Shown: positions 46,259-57,365 of the stretch, piece after piece
Position numbering within the stretch: the first letter of the stretch is position 1
Layout of the letters: every line of letters starts with the position of its first letter
Source: Buttiauxella sp. A111
GTDB taxonomy: Bacteria > Pseudomonadota > Gammaproteobacteria > Enterobacterales > Enterobacteriaceae
DNA: 64,000 nt
Reading direction: 5' to 3'
NCBI RefSeq assembly: GCF_014189855.1
Contig: NZ_BJFN01000001.1
Span: forward strand, 248,001-312,000
Position numbers and translations under genes: made by a program
Notes under the pieces: generated by a model
Told to the model about the DNA's origin: nothing
The model's input: the letters and a program-made list of their open reading frames with translations, nothing else
The model's database searches: none

Positions 46259-48338
46259 GCTATTTACCCGTTTCAACAAAGATAAAATCTGGGATTTTGA
46301 TGGCGGCATTCATCCGCCAGAAATGAAGACTCAGTCAAACGGCACACCGTTACGCCAGGTTCCTTTACCTCAAAAACTGGTTATCCCGTTAAAGCAGCAT
46401 ATTGGTGCTGAAGGCGAGCTGTGCGTGAAACCCGGTGATTATGTTCTGCGCGGTCAACCTTTGACTCGCGGGCGTGGTCGCATGCTTCCGGTTCATGCCC
46501 CAACCTCAGGAACCGTTACCGCCATTGCGCCCCACTCCACTGCTCATCCTTCTGCGCTGGCAGAGTTGAGTGTGATTATTGAAGCCGATGGCGAAGATAA
46601 GTGGATTGAACGCGATGGCTGGCAAGACTATCTCTCCCGCAGCCGCGAAGAGCTGATTGAGCGTATTCATCAGTTTGGTGTGGCCGGTTTGGGTGGCGCA
46701 GGCTTCCCTACAGGTAATAAATTGCAGGGTGGCGGAGATAAAATTGATACGCTGATTATCAATGCTGCTGAGTGCGAACCGTACATTACTGCCGACGATC
46801 GCCTGATGCAGGATTGTGCCGCGCAAATCATCGAAGGTGTACGCATCCTCGCGCATATCCTGAAACCCCAACGCGTATTAATCGGGATTGAAGACAACAA
46901 ACCGCAAGCGATTTCGATGCTGCGTGCGGTGTTATGCGACACCCACGGTATTCAACTGCGCGTGATCCCGACCAAATATCCATCCGGTGGAGCGAAACAA
47001 CTGACCCAAATTCTGACGGGCAAGCAGGTTCCCCAGGGTGGGCGTTCTTCTGATATTGGCGTATTAATGCAGAACGTCGGTACAGCCTTCGCGGTGAAAC
47101 GCGCCATAATCGACGGTGAACCTTTAACCGAACGCGTGGTGACGTTAACCGGCGAGGCGGTTCAGCAGCCCGGGAATGTCTGGGCGCGGCTGGGGACCCC
47201 TGTCCGCCATCTACTCGATTTCGCCGGTTTCCGACCAGGCCATGATCAACAAGTGATTATGGGCGGCCCACTGATGGGCTTTAGTCTGCCGTGGCTGGAT
47301 GTGCCGGTGGTTAAAATCACCAACTGCTTGCTGGCCCCGTCTGCCAATGAAATGGGTGAACAGCAAGAAGAACAGAACTGTATTCGTTGCAGCGCGTGCG
47401 CCGATTCTTGCCCTGCCGATTTACTGCCACAACAGCTTTACTGGTTTAGCCGCGGGCAGCAGCACGATAAAGCACAAGCGCATAACCTCAAAGACTGTAT
47501 CGAGTGCGGAGCTTGCGCTTATGTATGCCCAAGCAGCATTCCACTGGTGCAATATTTCCGTCAGGAAAAGGCGGAGATCCGCGAAATAGAGCTCGAAGCA
47601 AAACGTACGGCGGAAGCAAAAATTCGTTTTGAAGCTCGCCAGGCGCGTCTTGAGCGTGAAAAATCCGCCCGACTGGAGCGCCATAAAAAGGCCGCTGTTC
47701 AGCCCACAGCGCAAGATAACGATGCAATTCAGGCAGCCCTTGCGCGCGTGAAAAACAAACAAGCGCAAAGCCATGAGCCTATTGTGATTCAGGCAGGAAG
47801 TTTGCCTGATAACCAACAAGTCATCGCTGCTCGTGAAGCACGCAAAGCGCAGGCTCGCGCTCGTCAGGCAGAGAAAGAATCGCAAATTAGCGTGGCAGAA
47901 ACACAGACAAACGATCCGCGCAAAGCGGCGGTCGAAGCGGCTATTGCCCGGGCTAAAGCACGTAAAGCCGCGCAAGCCGGTGAATCTGTACCTGTTGTCA
48001 AAACCGTTGAAGTGGCAAACACCGAACCCGTTGACCCACGCAAAGCCGCCGTCGAAGCGGCTATTGCCCGAGCTAAAGCACGTAAAGCCGCGCAAGCCGG
48101 TGAATCTACGGCTGTTGCGAAAAGCGCTGAAGTGGTAAACGTCGAACCCGTTGACCCACGCAAAGCCGCAGTCGAAGCCGCTATTGCCCGAGCTAAAGCA
48201 CGTAAAGCGGCTAAGGCTACTGAGGAATCTGTAGAAGAAACCGCAGAAGAACAAGATCCGCGTAAAGCCGCGGTTGCCGCTGCTATCGCCCGAGTCCAGG
48301 CACGAAAAGCAGCGCAACAAATGGCATCAGAGGAATAG
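46251..48338 (+). CDS. rsxC: Rsx electron transport complex subunit C
   Basis: A 695-residue peripheral subunit related to RnfC. The N-terminal flavin/NADH-binding SLBB-type region contains [16 protein letters not shown] and [14 protein letters not shown], followed by two 4Fe-4S motifs, [12 protein letters not shown] (about 376-387) and [12 protein letters not shown] (about 415-426). From residue 555 a repeated Ala/Lys/Arg-rich tail begins, with four copies of the [20 protein letters not shown] unit. Such tails vary in copy number between enterobacteria. It ends one base before rsxD. Confidence 0.95.
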   Translation: MFKLFTRFNKDKIWDFDGGIHPPEMKTQSNGTPLRQVPLPQKLVIPLKQHIGAEGELCVKPGDYVLRGQPLTRGRGRMLPVHAPTSGTVTAIAPHSTAHPSALAELSVIIEADGEDKWIERDGWQDYLSRSREELIERIHQFGVAGLGGAGFPTGNKLQGGGDKIDTLIINAAECEPYITADDRLMQDCAAQIIEGVRILAHILKPQRVLIGIEDNKPQAISMLRAVLCDTHGIQLRVIPTKYPSGGAKQLTQILTGKQVPQGGRSSDIGVLMQNVGTAFAVKRAIIDGEPLTERVVTLTGEAVQQPGNVWARLGTPVRHLLDFAGFRPGHDQQVIMGGPLMGFSLPWLDVPVVKITNCLLAPSANEMGEQQEEQNCIRCSACADSCPADLLPQQLYWFSRGQQHDKAQAHNLKDCIECGACAYVCPSSIPLVQYFRQEKAEIREIELEAKRTAEAKIRFEARQARLEREKSARLERHKKAAVQPTAQDNDAIQAALARVKNKQAQSHEPIVIQAGSLPDNQQVIAAREARKAQARARQAEKESQISVAETQTNDPRKAAVEAAIARAKARKAAQAGESVPVVKTVEVANTEPVDPRKAAVEAAIARAKARKAAQAGESTAVAKSAEVVNVEPVDPRKAAVEAAIARAKARKAAKATEESVEETAEEQDPRKAAVAAAIARVQARKAAQQMASEE
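47913..48326 (+). repeat. Tandem repeats in the rsxC 3' end
   Basis: Units starting with DPRKAA begin at 47913, 48033, 48153 and 48255. The first three are spaced exactly 120 bases (40 codons) with long near-identical DNA stretches; the last is a shorter, degenerate 34-codon step. The helical, positively charged repeats could lengthen by recombination. Confidence 0.9.
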
Positions 48339-49388
48339 ATGGTTTTCAAGATAGCAAGCTCCCCTTATACCCATAACCAACGCAGCACCTCCCGGATTAT
48401 GCTGCTGGTAACCTGTGCCTGCGTGCCGGGAATGGCAATGCTATGGTACTGGTTCGGTTGGGGCAGCCTGGTGCAAATCGCATTAGGCGTCCTGACGGCC
48501 GTCGCCGCAGAACTGCTGGTGATCAAACTTCGTAAGCAACCGCTGAGAATTCTGAGTGACAATTCAGCTGCGTTAACCGGCCTGCTGTTAGGCATGAGTA
48601 TTCCACCGCTTGCCCCATGGTGGATGGTGATCCTCGGTACCGTATTCGCGGTTATTATCGCTAAACAATTGTATGGCGGGCTTGGCCACAACCCATTTAA
48701 CCCGGCAATGGTCGGCTACGTGGTGTTGCTGATTGCCTTTCCGGTACAAATGACATCGTGGCTCCCACCACAATCACTTGCCGCTACGGTGCCTGGTTTT
48801 GCCGATTCGTTACAGGTGATTTTTTCGGGTGCCACTGCTGCGGGTGACAGCATGTCGCAACTCCGCATGGGCATTGATGGCATAAGCCAGGCCACACCAC
48901 TTGATACCTTTAAAACCGGGTTGCGTGCCGGACATTCCGCAACGTCCCTGATGCAGGCTCCTATTTATACGGGCGCACTGGCTGGGATTGGCTGGCAGTG
49001 GGTCAATCTGGCATTCCTGGCAGGTGGCGTCTTCTTATTGATGAAAGGCGCAATTCGCTGGCATATTCCGGTCAGTTTCCTGATAACGCTGGCGGTGTGT
49101 GCCACGCTGGGTTGGATATTTTCCCCTGAAAAATGTGCCTCGCCAGTCATTCACCTGTTCTCTGGTGCAACGATGTTGGGTGCATTTTTCATTCTTACCG
49201 ACCCCGTTACCGCATCGACAACGAATCGTGGGCGTTTGATTTTTGGCGCCCTGGCGGGGGTTTTAGTGTGGCTAATTCGTACCTACGGCGGTTATCCAGA
49301 TGGCGTTGCGTTTGCCGTGTTGCTGGCAAATATTACCGTCCCATTGATTGATTACTACACCCGTCCTCGGGCTTATGGACACCGCTAA
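48339..49388 (+). CDS. rsxD: Rsx electron transport complex subunit D
   Basis: A 349-residue membrane subunit (RnfD/NqrB family) with about nine to ten helices. The covalent FMN site is Thr186 in [10 protein letters not shown], and the loop [10 protein letters not shown] is conserved. It begins [10 protein letters not shown] as in E. coli and follows rsxC immediately, with nine bases to rsxG. Confidence 0.96.
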   Translation: MVFKIASSPYTHNQRSTSRIMLLVTCACVPGMAMLWYWFGWGSLVQIALGVLTAVAAELLVIKLRKQPLRILSDNSAALTGLLLGMSIPPLAPWWMVILGTVFAVIIAKQLYGGLGHNPFNPAMVGYVVLLIAFPVQMTSWLPPQSLAATVPGFADSLQVIFSGATAAGDSMSQLRMGIDGISQATPLDTFKTGLRAGHSATSLMQAPIYTGALAGIGWQWVNLAFLAGGVFLLMKGAIRWHIPVSFLITLAVCATLGWIFSPEKCASPVIHLFSGATMLGAFFILTDPVTASTTNRGRLIFGALAGVLVWLIRTYGGYPDGVAFAVLLANITVPLIDYYTRPRAYGHR

Positions 49389-49397
49389 GGAAATGTC

Positions 49398-50024
49398 ATG
49401 CTGAAAACAATGCAAAAACATGGCGTTACTTTGGCGCTGTTTGCCGTACTGGCTACGGGTCTGACGGCAGTGGTCAATGCTCTGACCAAAGACACCATCG
49501 AACAACAGGCAGTTGCGCAGCAAAAGCTGTTGTTTAACCAGGTTATTCCGGCTGATAGCTACAACAATGATATTCAAACCAGCTGTGTGGTCGTGAATAA
49601 TTCGCCGTTAGGAACAGGCACACACCATATTTATGTGGCACGTCTTGGCGAACAGCCCGTTGCCGTGGTGATGGAAGCAACAGCACCAGATGGCTATTCT
49701 GGCGCGATTCAATTGCTGGTCGCGGCTGATTTTAACGGCAAAGTATTAGGTTCGCGCGTCACGGAACATCATGAAACACCGGGCCTTGGCGATAAAATCG
49801 AAACACGACTGAGTAACTGGATTACCTATTTTTCCGGTAAAACCATTCAAGGTAGTGATGACCCAAGCTGGGCGGTTAAAAAAGATGGTGGTCAGTTTGA
49901 CCAGTTCACGGGCGCGACTATTACACCTCGTGCCGTGGTTAATGCGGTAAAACGCGCGGGACTGTTCGCTAAAACCTTACCCTCGCAAATTGATAACCTG
50001 CCTGTTTGTGGAGCACAACCATGA
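49398..50024 (+). CDS. rsxG: Rsx electron transport complex subunit G
   Basis: A 208-residue subunit (RnfG/NqrC family) with an N-terminal membrane helix and a periplasmic FMN-binding domain. The flavinylation motif is [10 protein letters not shown] with Thr174, the E. coli position, and the motif [13 protein letters not shown] near residue 123 is conserved. FMN would be attached by ApbE, which is not encoded in the window. The stop overlaps the rsxE start by ATGA. Confidence 0.96.
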   Translation: MLKTMQKHGVTLALFAVLATGLTAVVNALTKDTIEQQAVAQQKLLFNQVIPADSYNNDIQTSCVVVNNSPLGTGTHHIYVARLGEQPVAVVMEATAPDGYSGAIQLLVAADFNGKVLGSRVTEHHETPGLGDKIETRLSNWITYFSGKTIQGSDDPSWAVKKDGGQFDQFTGATITPRAVVNAVKRAGLFAKTLPSQIDNLPVCGAQP

Positions 50025-50707
50025 GCGACGTAAAAGACATTATCGTTCAGGGGCTATGGAAAAATAACTCAGCCCTGGTTCAGCTGTTGGGTATGTGCCC
50101 TCTGCTAGCGGTAACCTCCACGGCCACCAACGCACTCGGCCTTGGCCTTGCGACTACGCTGGTGTTGGTATTGACCAACAGCGCTATTTCCGCGCTACGT
50201 CAGTGGGCTCCAGCAGAAATTCGTATTCCGATTTATGTGATGATCATTGCTTCGGTGGTGAGCATCGTACAGATGTTGATCAACGCTTACGCCTACGGCT
50301 TGTACCAGTCATTGGGGATTTTCATTCCATTGATTGTGACCAACTGTATCGTTATTGGCCGCGCCGAAGCATTTGCAGCTAAAAATAGCGTGCCCCTTGC
50401 CGCTCTGGATGGCTTAGCCATTGGTCTGGGGGCGACCAGCGCAATGTTTGTTTTAGGTTCGCTGCGTGAAATCATTGGTAACGGAACGTTGTTTGATGGG
50501 GCCGATGCGCTGCTGGGTAGCTGGGCTAAGGTGCTGCGTATTGAAGTCTTCCATACTGACACGCCTTTCCTGCTCGCGATGTTGCCACCGGGTGCATTCA
50601 TCGGCCTGGGTTTAATGTTGGCAGTGAAGTATCTGATTGATGAAAAAATGAAAACGCGCCGCGCAGCGAAAGCTGCTGCACCTGAAGGGAATCCAGAGAA
50701 AGCGTAA
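50021..50707 (+). CDS. rsxE: Rsx electron transport complex subunit E
   Basis: A 228-residue membrane subunit, homologue of RnfE/NqrD, with six helices. Conserved cysteines in LGMCPLLAV and VTNCIVIGR match those of RsxA and complete the shared cluster. Start at ATG 50021 gives ATGA overlap with rsxG; the earlier in-frame ATG adds five unlikely residues. The stop overlaps nth (TAATG), so nth is the last gene of this operon. Confidence 0.96.
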   Translation: MSDVKDIIVQGLWKNNSALVQLLGMCPLLAVTSTATNALGLGLATTLVLVLTNSAISALRQWAPAEIRIPIYVMIIASVVSIVQMLINAYAYGLYQSLGIFIPLIVTNCIVIGRAEAFAAKNSVPLAALDGLAIGLGATSAMFVLGSLREIIGNGTLFDGADALLGSWAKVLRIEVFHTDTPFLLAMLPPGAFIGLGLMLAVKYLIDEKMKTRRAAKAAAPEGNPEKA

Positions 50708-51342
50708 TGAATAAAGCCAAACGGTTAGAGATCCTCACACGTCTGCGTGATAACAACCCTCACCCGACCACAGAGTTACATTTCAGCTCCCCGTTTGAAT
50801 TGTTGATATCGGTATTGCTGTCAGCACAAGCTACCGATGTCAGCGTCAATAAAGCCACGGCGAAGCTATATCCGGTGGCGAATACACCTCAGGCCATACT
50901 CAACTTAGGTGTGGATGGTGTGAAGTCGTACATCAAAACCATTGGCCTGTTTAACAGTAAAGCCGAAAACGTCATCAAGACCTGCCGGATATTGCTCGAG
51001 CAACATAACGGTGAAGTGCCGGAAGACAGAGCTGCGCTGGAGGCCTTGCCGGGCGTGGGTCGTAAAACGGCAAACGTGGTGCTCAATACTGCGTTTGGTT
51101 GGCCCACTATCGCCGTCGACACCCACATTTTCCGCGTCTGTAATCGCACCAACTTCGCTCCAGGTAAAAATGTTGAGCAAGTTGAGGAAAAACTACTTAA
51201 GGTCGTTCCGGCAGAATTTAAAGTGGATTGCCACCATTGGTTAATTCTCCATGGCCGTTACACCTGCATCGCCCGTAAGCCCCGCTGTGGCTCATGTATC
51301 ATTGAAGATCTCTGCGAATTCAAAGATAAAGTTGATATCTAA
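50707..51342 (+). CDS. nth: Endonuclease III
   Basis: A 211-residue DNA glycosylase/AP lyase for oxidised pyrimidines. The helix-hairpin-helix GPD motif contains LPGVGRKTANVV with the catalytic Lys120 and the conserved Asp138 (VDTHIFR). The 4Fe-4S cluster ligands are Cys187, Cys194, Cys197 and Cys203, all at E. coli positions. Coupled to rsxE by a one-base overlap. Confidence 0.97.
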   Translation: MNKAKRLEILTRLRDNNPHPTTELHFSSPFELLISVLLSAQATDVSVNKATAKLYPVANTPQAILNLGVDGVKSYIKTIGLFNSKAENVIKTCRILLEQHNGEVPEDRAALEALPGVGRKTANVVLNTAFGWPTIAVDTHIFRVCNRTNFAPGKNVEQVEEKLLKVVPAEFKVDCHHWLILHGRYTCIARKPRCGSCIIEDLCEFKDKVDI

Positions 51343-51956
51343 TCCGCTGCCTGCTTCTTATGAAGCGGGCGATATCTCTCCCTGCCTCCAATGTCACTGC
51401 TAACAGCAGAAAATCCATTGATTTATTCTGCATATTATTACCGCTTCGTTTACTTCATCTGGTGTGTAATCACTCGAAGAGGTTAATCGTTTTTTTACGA
51501 TAAGAATTTTCCATAACTATGTGACATAGATCGCTTTGATAACTTGATGTTAAATTTAAGTCATCAAAATGAAATAAATAACCTCGTAATACACAGTGAT
51601 AACCCAACTCAAGCAGTACAATAGCCTGCACAAATCTTTACACCTGGCCCATATCACTACCCATTCGGCCGTAAAGCAGAATATATAACTAAATTTCGTT
51701 TATTTTAGCATTCGAGAAGAGAATAAATTGGCAAAGCGCATTTTGATAAAATTTAACGCTGAATAACAATTTGCTTTGCGGAGCTTTATCTCGCGCGAGA
51801 TAAATGTAACAGGTTATTACAAACCTCTTGCCTGATGTCTCAGGATAGTGAACATTACCCGCCGTTTCCCCTTTCTTATAACTAAAAAAGCGAATGCATT
51901 CTCGGCATAGCGCTTAAAAACTCCTGTTAAATTGGGATGTAAAAAAAGAGGTATAT
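51343..51956. promoter_or_regulatory. nth / dtpA intergenic region
   Basis: A 614-base AT-rich gap with no ORF I can support. It must hold the dtpA promoter. A CRP-like site TGTGA-N6-TCGCT (51520-51535) has a good left and a poor right half. A perfect 20-base palindrome lies at 51785-51804 (described separately). AGAGG (51946-51950) is the dtpA ribosome site. Confidence 0.5.
51785..51804. promoter_or_regulatory. Perfect 20-base palindrome upstream of dtpA
   Basis: The core TATCTCGCGCGAGATA with two further paired bases on each side makes an uninterrupted dyad centred between 51794 and 51795, about 152 bases before the dtpA start. Its lack of a loop argues against an RNA terminator and for a dimeric DNA-binding protein. 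The factor is unknown. Confidence 0.55.
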
Positions 51957-53462
51957 GTGTCGACTGCAAACAAAAAACCAGCAGAAAGCGTTAGTCTGAA
52001 TGCTTTCAAGCAACCTAAATCGTTCTACCTGATTTTCTCTATCGAATTATGGGAGCGTTTTGGCTACTACGGCCTCCAGGGCATTATGGCCGTATACCTG
52101 GTCAAAATGCTGGGTATGTCCGAAGCTGACTCCATCACCCTGTTCTCTTCCTTCAGCGCACTGGTCTACGGGATGGTGGCGATTGGTGGTTGGTTAGGTG
52201 ATAAAGTTCTCGGCACCAAGCGTGTCATTGTGCTCGGTACCATCGTACTGGCTATCGGTTACGCGCTGGTAGCTTACTCCGGTCACGATGTTGCTATCGT
52301 TTATATGGGTATGGCGACTATCGCTGTGGGTAACGGTCTGTTTAAGGCTAACCCGTCCTCCCTGCTTTCCACTTGCTATGAAAAGGATGATCCACGTCTG
52401 GACGGTGCATTTACCATGTACTACATGTCCATCAACATCGGTTCATTCTTCTCAATGCTTGCCACGCCATGGCTTGCTGCGAAATATGGCTGGAGCGTTG
52501 CGTTCTCTCTGAGCTTCGTGGGTATGCTTATCACCCTCGTAAACTTCATGTTCTGCAAGAAGTGGGTCAAGAACCACGGTTCCAAACCTGACTTCCAACC
52601 TGTTCACTTTGGTAAACTGGCAACCACTATTGTGGGTGTTCTGGTGCTGGTTACCGCGGCAACCTGGCTGCTGCACAACCAGGGTATCGCACGTATGGTT
52701 CTGGGCGTCGTCGCTCTGGGCATCGTGATTATCTTTGCTAAAGAAGCTTTCGCAATGCAGGGTGCTGCTCGTCGTAAGATGATTGTTGCGTTCATCCTGA
52801 TGGTGCAGGCAATTGTGTTCTTCGTGCTGTACAGCCAAATGCCAACCTCTCTGAACTTCTTTGCGATTCGTAATGTTGAGCACTCTATCCTGGGTGTCAT
52901 GTTCGAACCTGAGCAGTTCCAGGCACTGAACCCGTTCTGGATTATGATTGGTAGCCCGATTCTGGCTGCAATCTATAACAAGATGGGCGACCGTATGCCG
53001 ATGCCGCACAAGTTCGCATTCGGTATGGTTCTGTGTTCCCTGGCCTTCCTGGTGCTGCCACTGGGTGCTAAGTTCGCATCTGATGCCGGTATCGTATCTG
53101 TAAGCTGGTTAATTCTGAGCTATGCGCTGCAGAGTATCGGTGAGCTGATGATTTCCGGTCTGGGTCTGGCGATGGTTGCACAACTGGTTCCACAGCGTCT
53201 GATGGGCTTCATCATGGGTAGCTGGTTCCTGACTACCGCAGGTGCTGCAATTATTGCAGGTAAAGTTGCTAACCTGATGGCTGTACCTGAAAACGTTACA
53301 GATCCGCTGGTTTCTCTGGAAGTTTACGGTCGTGTGTTCATGCAGATTGGTATTGCCACCGCAGTCATCGCGGTTCTGATGATGATCACTGCACCGAAAC
53401 TGAGCCGTATGGCACAGAGTGACGAAAAAGCTGAAGCCGCTAAGGAAACAGCTACCGCGTAA
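51957..53462 (+). CDS. dtpA: Dipeptide/tripeptide:H+ symporter DtpA
   Basis: A 501-residue POT/PTR-family permease with fourteen predicted helices, importing di- and tripeptides with protons. The family [10 protein letters not shown] motif (about 31-40) and FYMSIN-like [15 protein letters not shown] segment are present. It starts at GTG 51957 (M-S-T-A-N), as E. coli DtpA does by homology, after AGAGG. The Ala/Lys/Glu-rich C-terminus is cytoplasmic. It is followed by a strong terminator. Confidence 0.96.
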   Translation: MSTANKKPAESVSLNAFKQPKSFYLIFSIELWERFGYYGLQGIMAVYLVKMLGMSEADSITLFSSFSALVYGMVAIGGWLGDKVLGTKRVIVLGTIVLAIGYALVAYSGHDVAIVYMGMATIAVGNGLFKANPSSLLSTCYEKDDPRLDGAFTMYYMSINIGSFFSMLATPWLAAKYGWSVAFSLSFVGMLITLVNFMFCKKWVKNHGSKPDFQPVHFGKLATTIVGVLVLVTAATWLLHNQGIARMVLGVVALGIVIIFAKEAFAMQGAARRKMIVAFILMVQAIVFFVLYSQMPTSLNFFAIRNVEHSILGVMFEPEQFQALNPFWIMIGSPILAAIYNKMGDRMPMPHKFAFGMVLCSLAFLVLPLGAKFASDAGIVSVSWLILSYALQSIGELMISGLGLAMVAQLVPQRLMGFIMGSWFLTTAGAAIIAGKVANLMAVPENVTDPLVSLEVYGRVFMQIGIATAVIAVLMMITAPKLSRMAQSDEKAEAAKETATA

Positions 53463-53483
53463 TGTAGCGGGAAACATAAAATT

Positions 53484-53521
53484 TTAAGCCGTTAGCTTCA
53501 TGCTTAACGGCTTTTTTTTTA
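53484..53521 (+). terminator. dtpA terminator
   Basis: AAGCCGTTA (53486-53494) and TAACGGCTT (53505-53513) form a nine-pair stem, followed by nine T residues. Confidence 0.95.
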
Positions 53522-53572
53522 TCTGAATGAGCACTACCATAGAGTATCTTTGCGCCCTATAGGAGTTCAGAA

Positions 53573-54175
53573 ATGAAACTGTATTATAAAGCTGGTGCCT
53601 GTTCCCTCTCCCCTCATATTATCCTGCGTGAAACTGGTGTTGATTTCTCTCTGGTTAAAGTCGATTTAGCGGCGAAGAAAACCGAAGCGGGTGACGACTA
53701 TCTCGACGTGAATGCAAAAGGACAAGTCCCCGCGCTGCTGCTTGATGATGGTTCACTGCTGACTGAAGGCGTGGCGATTGTGCAGTATCTGGCAGATAAA
53801 GTACCTGACCGCCAATTACTTGCGCCTGCCGGCAGTATGACGCGCTACCACACGCTCGAATGGCTCAACTACATCGCAACCGAGTTACATAAAGGTTTCT
53901 CACCGCTGTTCAATCCGGCCACACCGGAAGAGTTCAAACTCATCACTCGTGCGGCACTGGAGAAGAAATTCAGATACGTCAACGAAGAGCTCAATGATAA
54001 ACAGTGGCTGATGGGGCTGCGCTTTAGTGTGGCAGATGCGTATCTGTTTACCGTGTTGCGCTGGGCGGGTGCGGTGAAACTGAACATGGAAGGGCTAAGT
54101 AATATCGATGCGTTTATGGAACGAATGAAAGCGCGTCCTGCAGTAGCTGCTGCATTAACGGCTGAAGGGATTTAA
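53573..54175 (+). CDS. gstA: Glutathione S-transferase, beta class
   Basis: A 200-residue bacterial beta-class GST. Cys10 in the segment [10 protein letters not shown], the residue that contacts glutathione, is present, as is the thioredoxin-fold cis-proline motif [11 protein letters not shown] and the [14 protein letters not shown] helix. The C-terminal helical domain starts near residue 88. It conjugates glutathione to electrophiles. TAGGAG precedes the ATG. Similar to E. coli GstA in size and position. Confidence 0.95.
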   Translation: MKLYYKAGACSLSPHIILRETGVDFSLVKVDLAAKKTEAGDDYLDVNAKGQVPALLLDDGSLLTEGVAIVQYLADKVPDRQLLAPAGSMTRYHTLEWLNYIATELHKGFSPLFNPATPEEFKLITRAALEKKFRYVNEELNDKQWLMGLRFSVADAYLFTVLRWAGAVKLNMEGLSNIDAFMERMKARPAVAAALTAEGI

Positions 54176-54193
54176 TTCGATGGGTTGTGCTTA

Positions 54194-54220
54194 GTCGGAT
54201 AGCGCTGTTGACTATCCGAC
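54194..54220. repeat. Inverted repeat after gstA
   Basis: GTCGGATAG (54194-54202) and CTATCCGAC (54212-54220) form perfect nine-base arms. The GGAT/ATCC core resembles the REP-like elements elsewhere in the window. It lies before the gstA/pdxY terminator. Confidence 0.5.
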
Positions 54221-54241
54221 CTATTGCCAGCAATTCAGAAG

Positions 54242-54272
54242 GCGGAATGACGCATGCGTCACCCGCTTTTTT
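54242..54272. terminator. Terminator between gstA and pdxY
   Basis: GCGG...TGACGC pairs with GCGTCA...CCGC around AT, followed by TTTTTT. It ends two bases before the pdxY stop and serves gstA; weaker function on the minus strand is possible. Confidence 0.85.
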
Positions 54273-54273
54273 A

Positions 54274-55134
54274 TTACAGTTTCACCGCAGTGAAATAATG
54301 CTCTGGACGCGCAATACCTTCCTGCGCTGCAACCAGTTGTAACTCGTATTCTTCCATTTTCTTGGTCACGACCATGATGTCGTAAACCGCTGCCGTGACA
54401 TGCTCTAATGCTTCGCGTAGCGTGGCACCATGCAAAAGATTTACCAGCAGCAGCCCACTCGTCACATCACCCACGCCGACTGGCTGGCGCTCACCAAAAT
54501 CGACCAATGGGCGATGGATATGCCAGGCTTCATCGGCCGTCACCAATAGCATTTCAAAGCGATCCTGCTGATAAGCTGCGCGCGCCAGGTGTTTCACCAG
54601 CACAATTTCCGGGCCCAGATTAATCAACTCTCTCGCGGCATGTACCGCTTCTTCTACCGTGTTAACCGCATGACCGCACAGGATTTCAAGCTCAATCAAG
54701 TTTGGCGCGATAATGTCACTGGCTGGCAATGCGTAACGCGTATGGAATTCAGCAACACCAGGGGCGACGATACAGCCCTTTTCAGGATGCCCCATGACTG
54801 GGTCACAGAAATACTTAGCACCTGGATTCGCTTCTTTAACTTTACGCACAATAGAAAGAATGTGTTCGCCCTGTTCCGCTGAGCCAAGATAACCACTCAG
54901 AACTGCGTCACAACGCTCTAATTGCCCAATATCTGCAATCCCCTGCACAATCTCGCTGAGGTGACTGGCTGGCATTACGCTGCCTGTCCATTTTCCGTAT
55001 TGGGTATGGTTGGAGAACTGTACTGTGTTCAGCGACCATACGTTTGCACCAAGACGTCGCATCGGGAATTCTGCGGCACTGTTACCTGCATGACCGAAAA
55101 CTACATGGGATTGGATGGCAAGAATGTTTTTCAT
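54274..55134 (-). CDS. pdxY: Pyridoxal kinase PdxY
   Basis: A 286-residue ribokinase-family enzyme that phosphorylates pyridoxal in B6 salvage. The N-terminal [18 protein letters not shown] segment binds substrate, [14 protein letters not shown] is near residue 117, and the anion-hole motif [11 protein letters not shown] near residue 221 carries the catalytic Asp. I use ATG 55134 (M-K-N-I-L-A); the earlier ATG adds six residues. It follows tyrS on the same strand, as in E. coli. Confidence 0.95.
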   Translation of the reverse strand: MKNILAIQSHVVFGHAGNSAAEFPMRRLGANVWSLNTVQFSNHTQYGKWTGSVMPASHLSEIVQGIADIGQLERCDAVLSGYLGSAEQGEHILSIVRKVKEANPGAKYFCDPVMGHPEKGCIVAPGVAEFHTRYALPASDIIAPNLIELEILCGHAVNTVEEAVHAARELINLGPEIVLVKHLARAAYQQDRFEMLLVTADEAWHIHRPLVDFGERQPVGVGDVTSGLLLVNLLHGATLREALEHVTAAVYDIMVVTKKMEEYELQLVAAQEGIARPEHYFTAVKL

Positions 55135-55193
55135 TTCTCTACTCGGATACACCGATTTTTATAGTGGTTGTGAAATAACAACGGGTGGTAAAA

Positions 55194-55224
55194 ATAAAGG
55201 GCGTGGTTTCCCACGCCCTTCTGT
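55194..55224 (-). terminator. tyrS terminator
   Basis: On the minus strand AAGGGCGTGG and CCACGCCCTT form a ten-pair stem with a four-base loop, followed by TATTTTTA. It lies 15 bases after the tyrS stop; some read-through would feed pdxY. Confidence 0.85.
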
Positions 55225-55234
55225 TCATTCTTAA

Positions 55235-56509
55235 TTACTTCCAGCAAACGAGGCAGTAATTTTTCTTGCCCCGGCGCAGCAAGGTGTAGCGATTGAAAAG
55301 AATATCGCTATCTGCAAAGGTATATTCCGGGTCAGACTGCTTCTCGCCGTTAATGGTGATGGCGTTTTGCGCGATGGTTTTACGTGCCTGGCCGCGTGAC
55401 GGTTGCAGCTCGGAATCAACCAATGCCTGTTGCAGGTCAGCGCCGCGCTCCATTTCCACCATCGGTACGCCGTCTTGTGCCAGTTGCTCAAGGTCAGCTT
55501 CGGTCAAATCGCTCAGGTTGCCATTGAACAGGCTGCTGGTGATACGTTTCGCCGCTTCCAAACCTTCTTCACCGTGAACCAAACGAGTCACTTGCTCTGC
55601 CAGCACATATTGCGCACGCGGAGCCGTACCGCTGTTCTTGTCTTCTTCTTCCAGCGCGTTGATTTCTTCGAGGCTCATGAAGGTGAAGAACTTCAGGAAA
55701 CGATAGACATCGGAATCAGCCGTGTTAATCCAGAATTGGTAGAATTTATATGGACTGGTTTTCTTAGGATCCAGCCACACCGCACCACCTTCAGTTTTAC
55801 CAAACTTGGTGCCATCGGATTTGGTGATCAACGGAACAGTCAGACCAAAGGCTTGTTGCTGATGCAGACGACGAGTCAAATCGATACCGGAGGTGATGTT
55901 GCCCCACTGGTCAGAACCACCGATTTGTAGAACCACGCCATGCAGCTTGTTCAGACATGCAAAGTCATAGCCCTGCAGCAGGTTGTAGGAGAATTCAGTA
56001 AAGGAGATACCGACATCATCACGGTTCAGACGCTGCTTCACGGCTTCTTTGTTAATCATCTGGTTAACAGAGAAGTGCTTACCAATATCTCGCAGGAAGG
56101 TCAGCACGTTCATGCCGCCAAACCAGTCGTAGTTGTTAGCCGCAATTGCTGAGTTTTCGCCACAGTCGAAATCAAGGAACGGTGCAACCTGACGGCGGAT
56201 TTTTTCAACCCACTCCTGAACGGTATCTTCGGTATTGAGTTTACGCTCTGATGCTTTAAAACTCGGGTCGCCAATCAGACCTGTCGCACCACCCACCAGC
56301 GCAACCGGTTTGTGACCTGCTTCCTGGAAGCGTTTCAGGCACAGCAGAGGAACCAGATGGCCCAAATGCAAGCTGTCAGCGGTAGGATCAAAGCCGCAAT
56401 ACAGAGCAATTGGCCCTTGCGCCAGTCGCTGTGCTAACGCTTCTTCATCCGTTACCTGGGCGACTAAGCCCCGCTCTTGCAATTGTTTTATCAAATTGAT
56501 GCTTGCCAT
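55235..56509 (-). CDS. tyrS: Tyrosyl-tRNA synthetase
   Basis: A 424-residue class Ic aminoacyl-tRNA synthetase. The HIGH signature appears as HLGH (48-51), the KMSKS-like loop as KFGKT in [12 protein letters not shown], and the C-terminal S4-like RNA-binding domain ends [11 protein letters not shown]. Start at ATG 56509 after GGAGAAT gives the E. coli length; the in-frame ATG four codons earlier overlaps that site. It follows pdxH on the same strand. Confidence 0.97.
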   Translation of the reverse strand: MASINLIKQLQERGLVAQVTDEEALAQRLAQGPIALYCGFDPTADSLHLGHLVPLLCLKRFQEAGHKPVALVGGATGLIGDPSFKASERKLNTEDTVQEWVEKIRRQVAPFLDFDCGENSAIAANNYDWFGGMNVLTFLRDIGKHFSVNQMINKEAVKQRLNRDDVGISFTEFSYNLLQGYDFACLNKLHGVVLQIGGSDQWGNITSGIDLTRRLHQQQAFGLTVPLITKSDGTKFGKTEGGAVWLDPKKTSPYKFYQFWINTADSDVYRFLKFFTFMSLEEINALEEEDKNSGTAPRAQYVLAEQVTRLVHGEEGLEAAKRITSSLFNGNLSDLTEADLEQLAQDGVPMVEMERGADLQQALVDSELQPSRGQARKTIAQNAITINGEKQSDPEYTFADSDILFNRYTLLRRGKKNYCLVCWK

Positions 56510-56651
56510 CAAATTCTCCATCTATATACGACTGCACCTTGGCCGGTACACGGCTTTTCGCCAGTTGACGAAAGGAAGTAATTTCTTAGGGGACATAGAA
56601 TAAAGCGCCAACAACCGGAGTGCCAGCGCTTAAAACAACAATTTGCCTATG

Positions 56652-57308
56652 TTATGGAGCCAGACGGTCTATTTTCCAGGCACTGCCTTCACGCTGGTAT
56701 AAAAAACGATCGTGTAGACGATGTTCTCCACCCTGCCAGAATTCCATTTGTTCAATTGTTACGCGATACCCCCCCCAGAAACTGGGTAATGGAATTTCGC
56801 CCTGCTGGAATTTCTGTTTCAGTTCAAGGAATTTACTTTCAAGAATACCGCGAGCGGAAATTCGGCTGGATTGTTTGGAAACCCAGGCACCGATTTGGCT
56901 GTCACGCGGTCGACTGTGGAAATACTTCATCACTTCGAGTGTGGATAAGCGCTCCGCAGTACCCTGCACCATCACCTGACGGTCGAGCATATGCCAAGGG
57001 AAATGCAGACTTATACGTGGATTATTTTCCAGATGATGCGCTTTGCGCGAACCGAGATTGGTATAAAACACCAGCCCACGTTCATCAAAGTGTTTGAGCA
57101 AAACAATACGCTGATACGGTTGGCCGTTCTCATCAACCGTGGCCACCACCATGGCGGTAGGATCAGCAAGTTTTGCGTCGCAGGCTTGAGCTAACCAGCG
57201 CTCAAACAGTGCTAACGGTTGTTCAGTAAGATCATTACGGCGCAAGCCACCTTTAGTGTATTCGCGGCGCAGATGTGCAATTTGTTGCAGAGAGTCGTTA
57301 TCAGACAT
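56652..57308 (-). CDS. pdxH: Pyridoxine/pyridoxamine 5'-phosphate oxidase
   Basis: A 218-residue FMN flavoprotein that makes pyridoxal phosphate, the last step of B6 synthesis and salvage. FMN- and PLP-binding stretches include [34 protein letters not shown] and the C-terminal [12 protein letters not shown]...RLAP with the active-site Arg-x-His. It lies upstream of tyrS and pdxY on the same strand, placing two B6 genes around tyrS. Confidence 0.97.
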   Translation of the reverse strand: MSDNDSLQQIAHLRREYTKGGLRRNDLTEQPLALFERWLAQACDAKLADPTAMVVATVDENGQPYQRIVLLKHFDERGLVFYTNLGSRKAHHLENNPRISLHFPWHMLDRQVMVQGTAERLSTLEVMKYFHSRPRDSQIGAWVSKQSSRISARGILESKFLELKQKFQQGEIPLPSFWGGYRVTIEQMEFWQGGEHRLHDRFLYQREGSAWKIDRLAP

Positions 57309-57328
57309 GGCGTTACGTCAGGCTATCG

Positions 57329-57358
57329 TAAGGTGGAGCTATTGTGCGCCCCACCCTA
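57329..57358. repeat. REP-like dyad between pdxH and mliC
   Basis: TAAGGTGG (57329-57336) and CCACCCTA (57351-57358) form an imperfect dyad with an inner GGAGC/GCGCC region. It resembles the elements at 28045 and 42873, lying in a short intergenic gap. Confidence 0.5.
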
Positions 57359-57365
57359 AGAAATC

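Noticed and set aside
47421-48320. A 299-codon minus-strand ORF, Phe/Gly-rich with repeats
   Set aside because: It mirrors the repeated rsxC tail on the opposite strand; its repeats are a consequence of the rsxC repeats.
54194-54220. Inverted repeats after gstA considered as part of a CRISPR or integron site
   Set aside because: Only one copy occurs, with no regularly spaced repeats, cas genes or integrase nearby.
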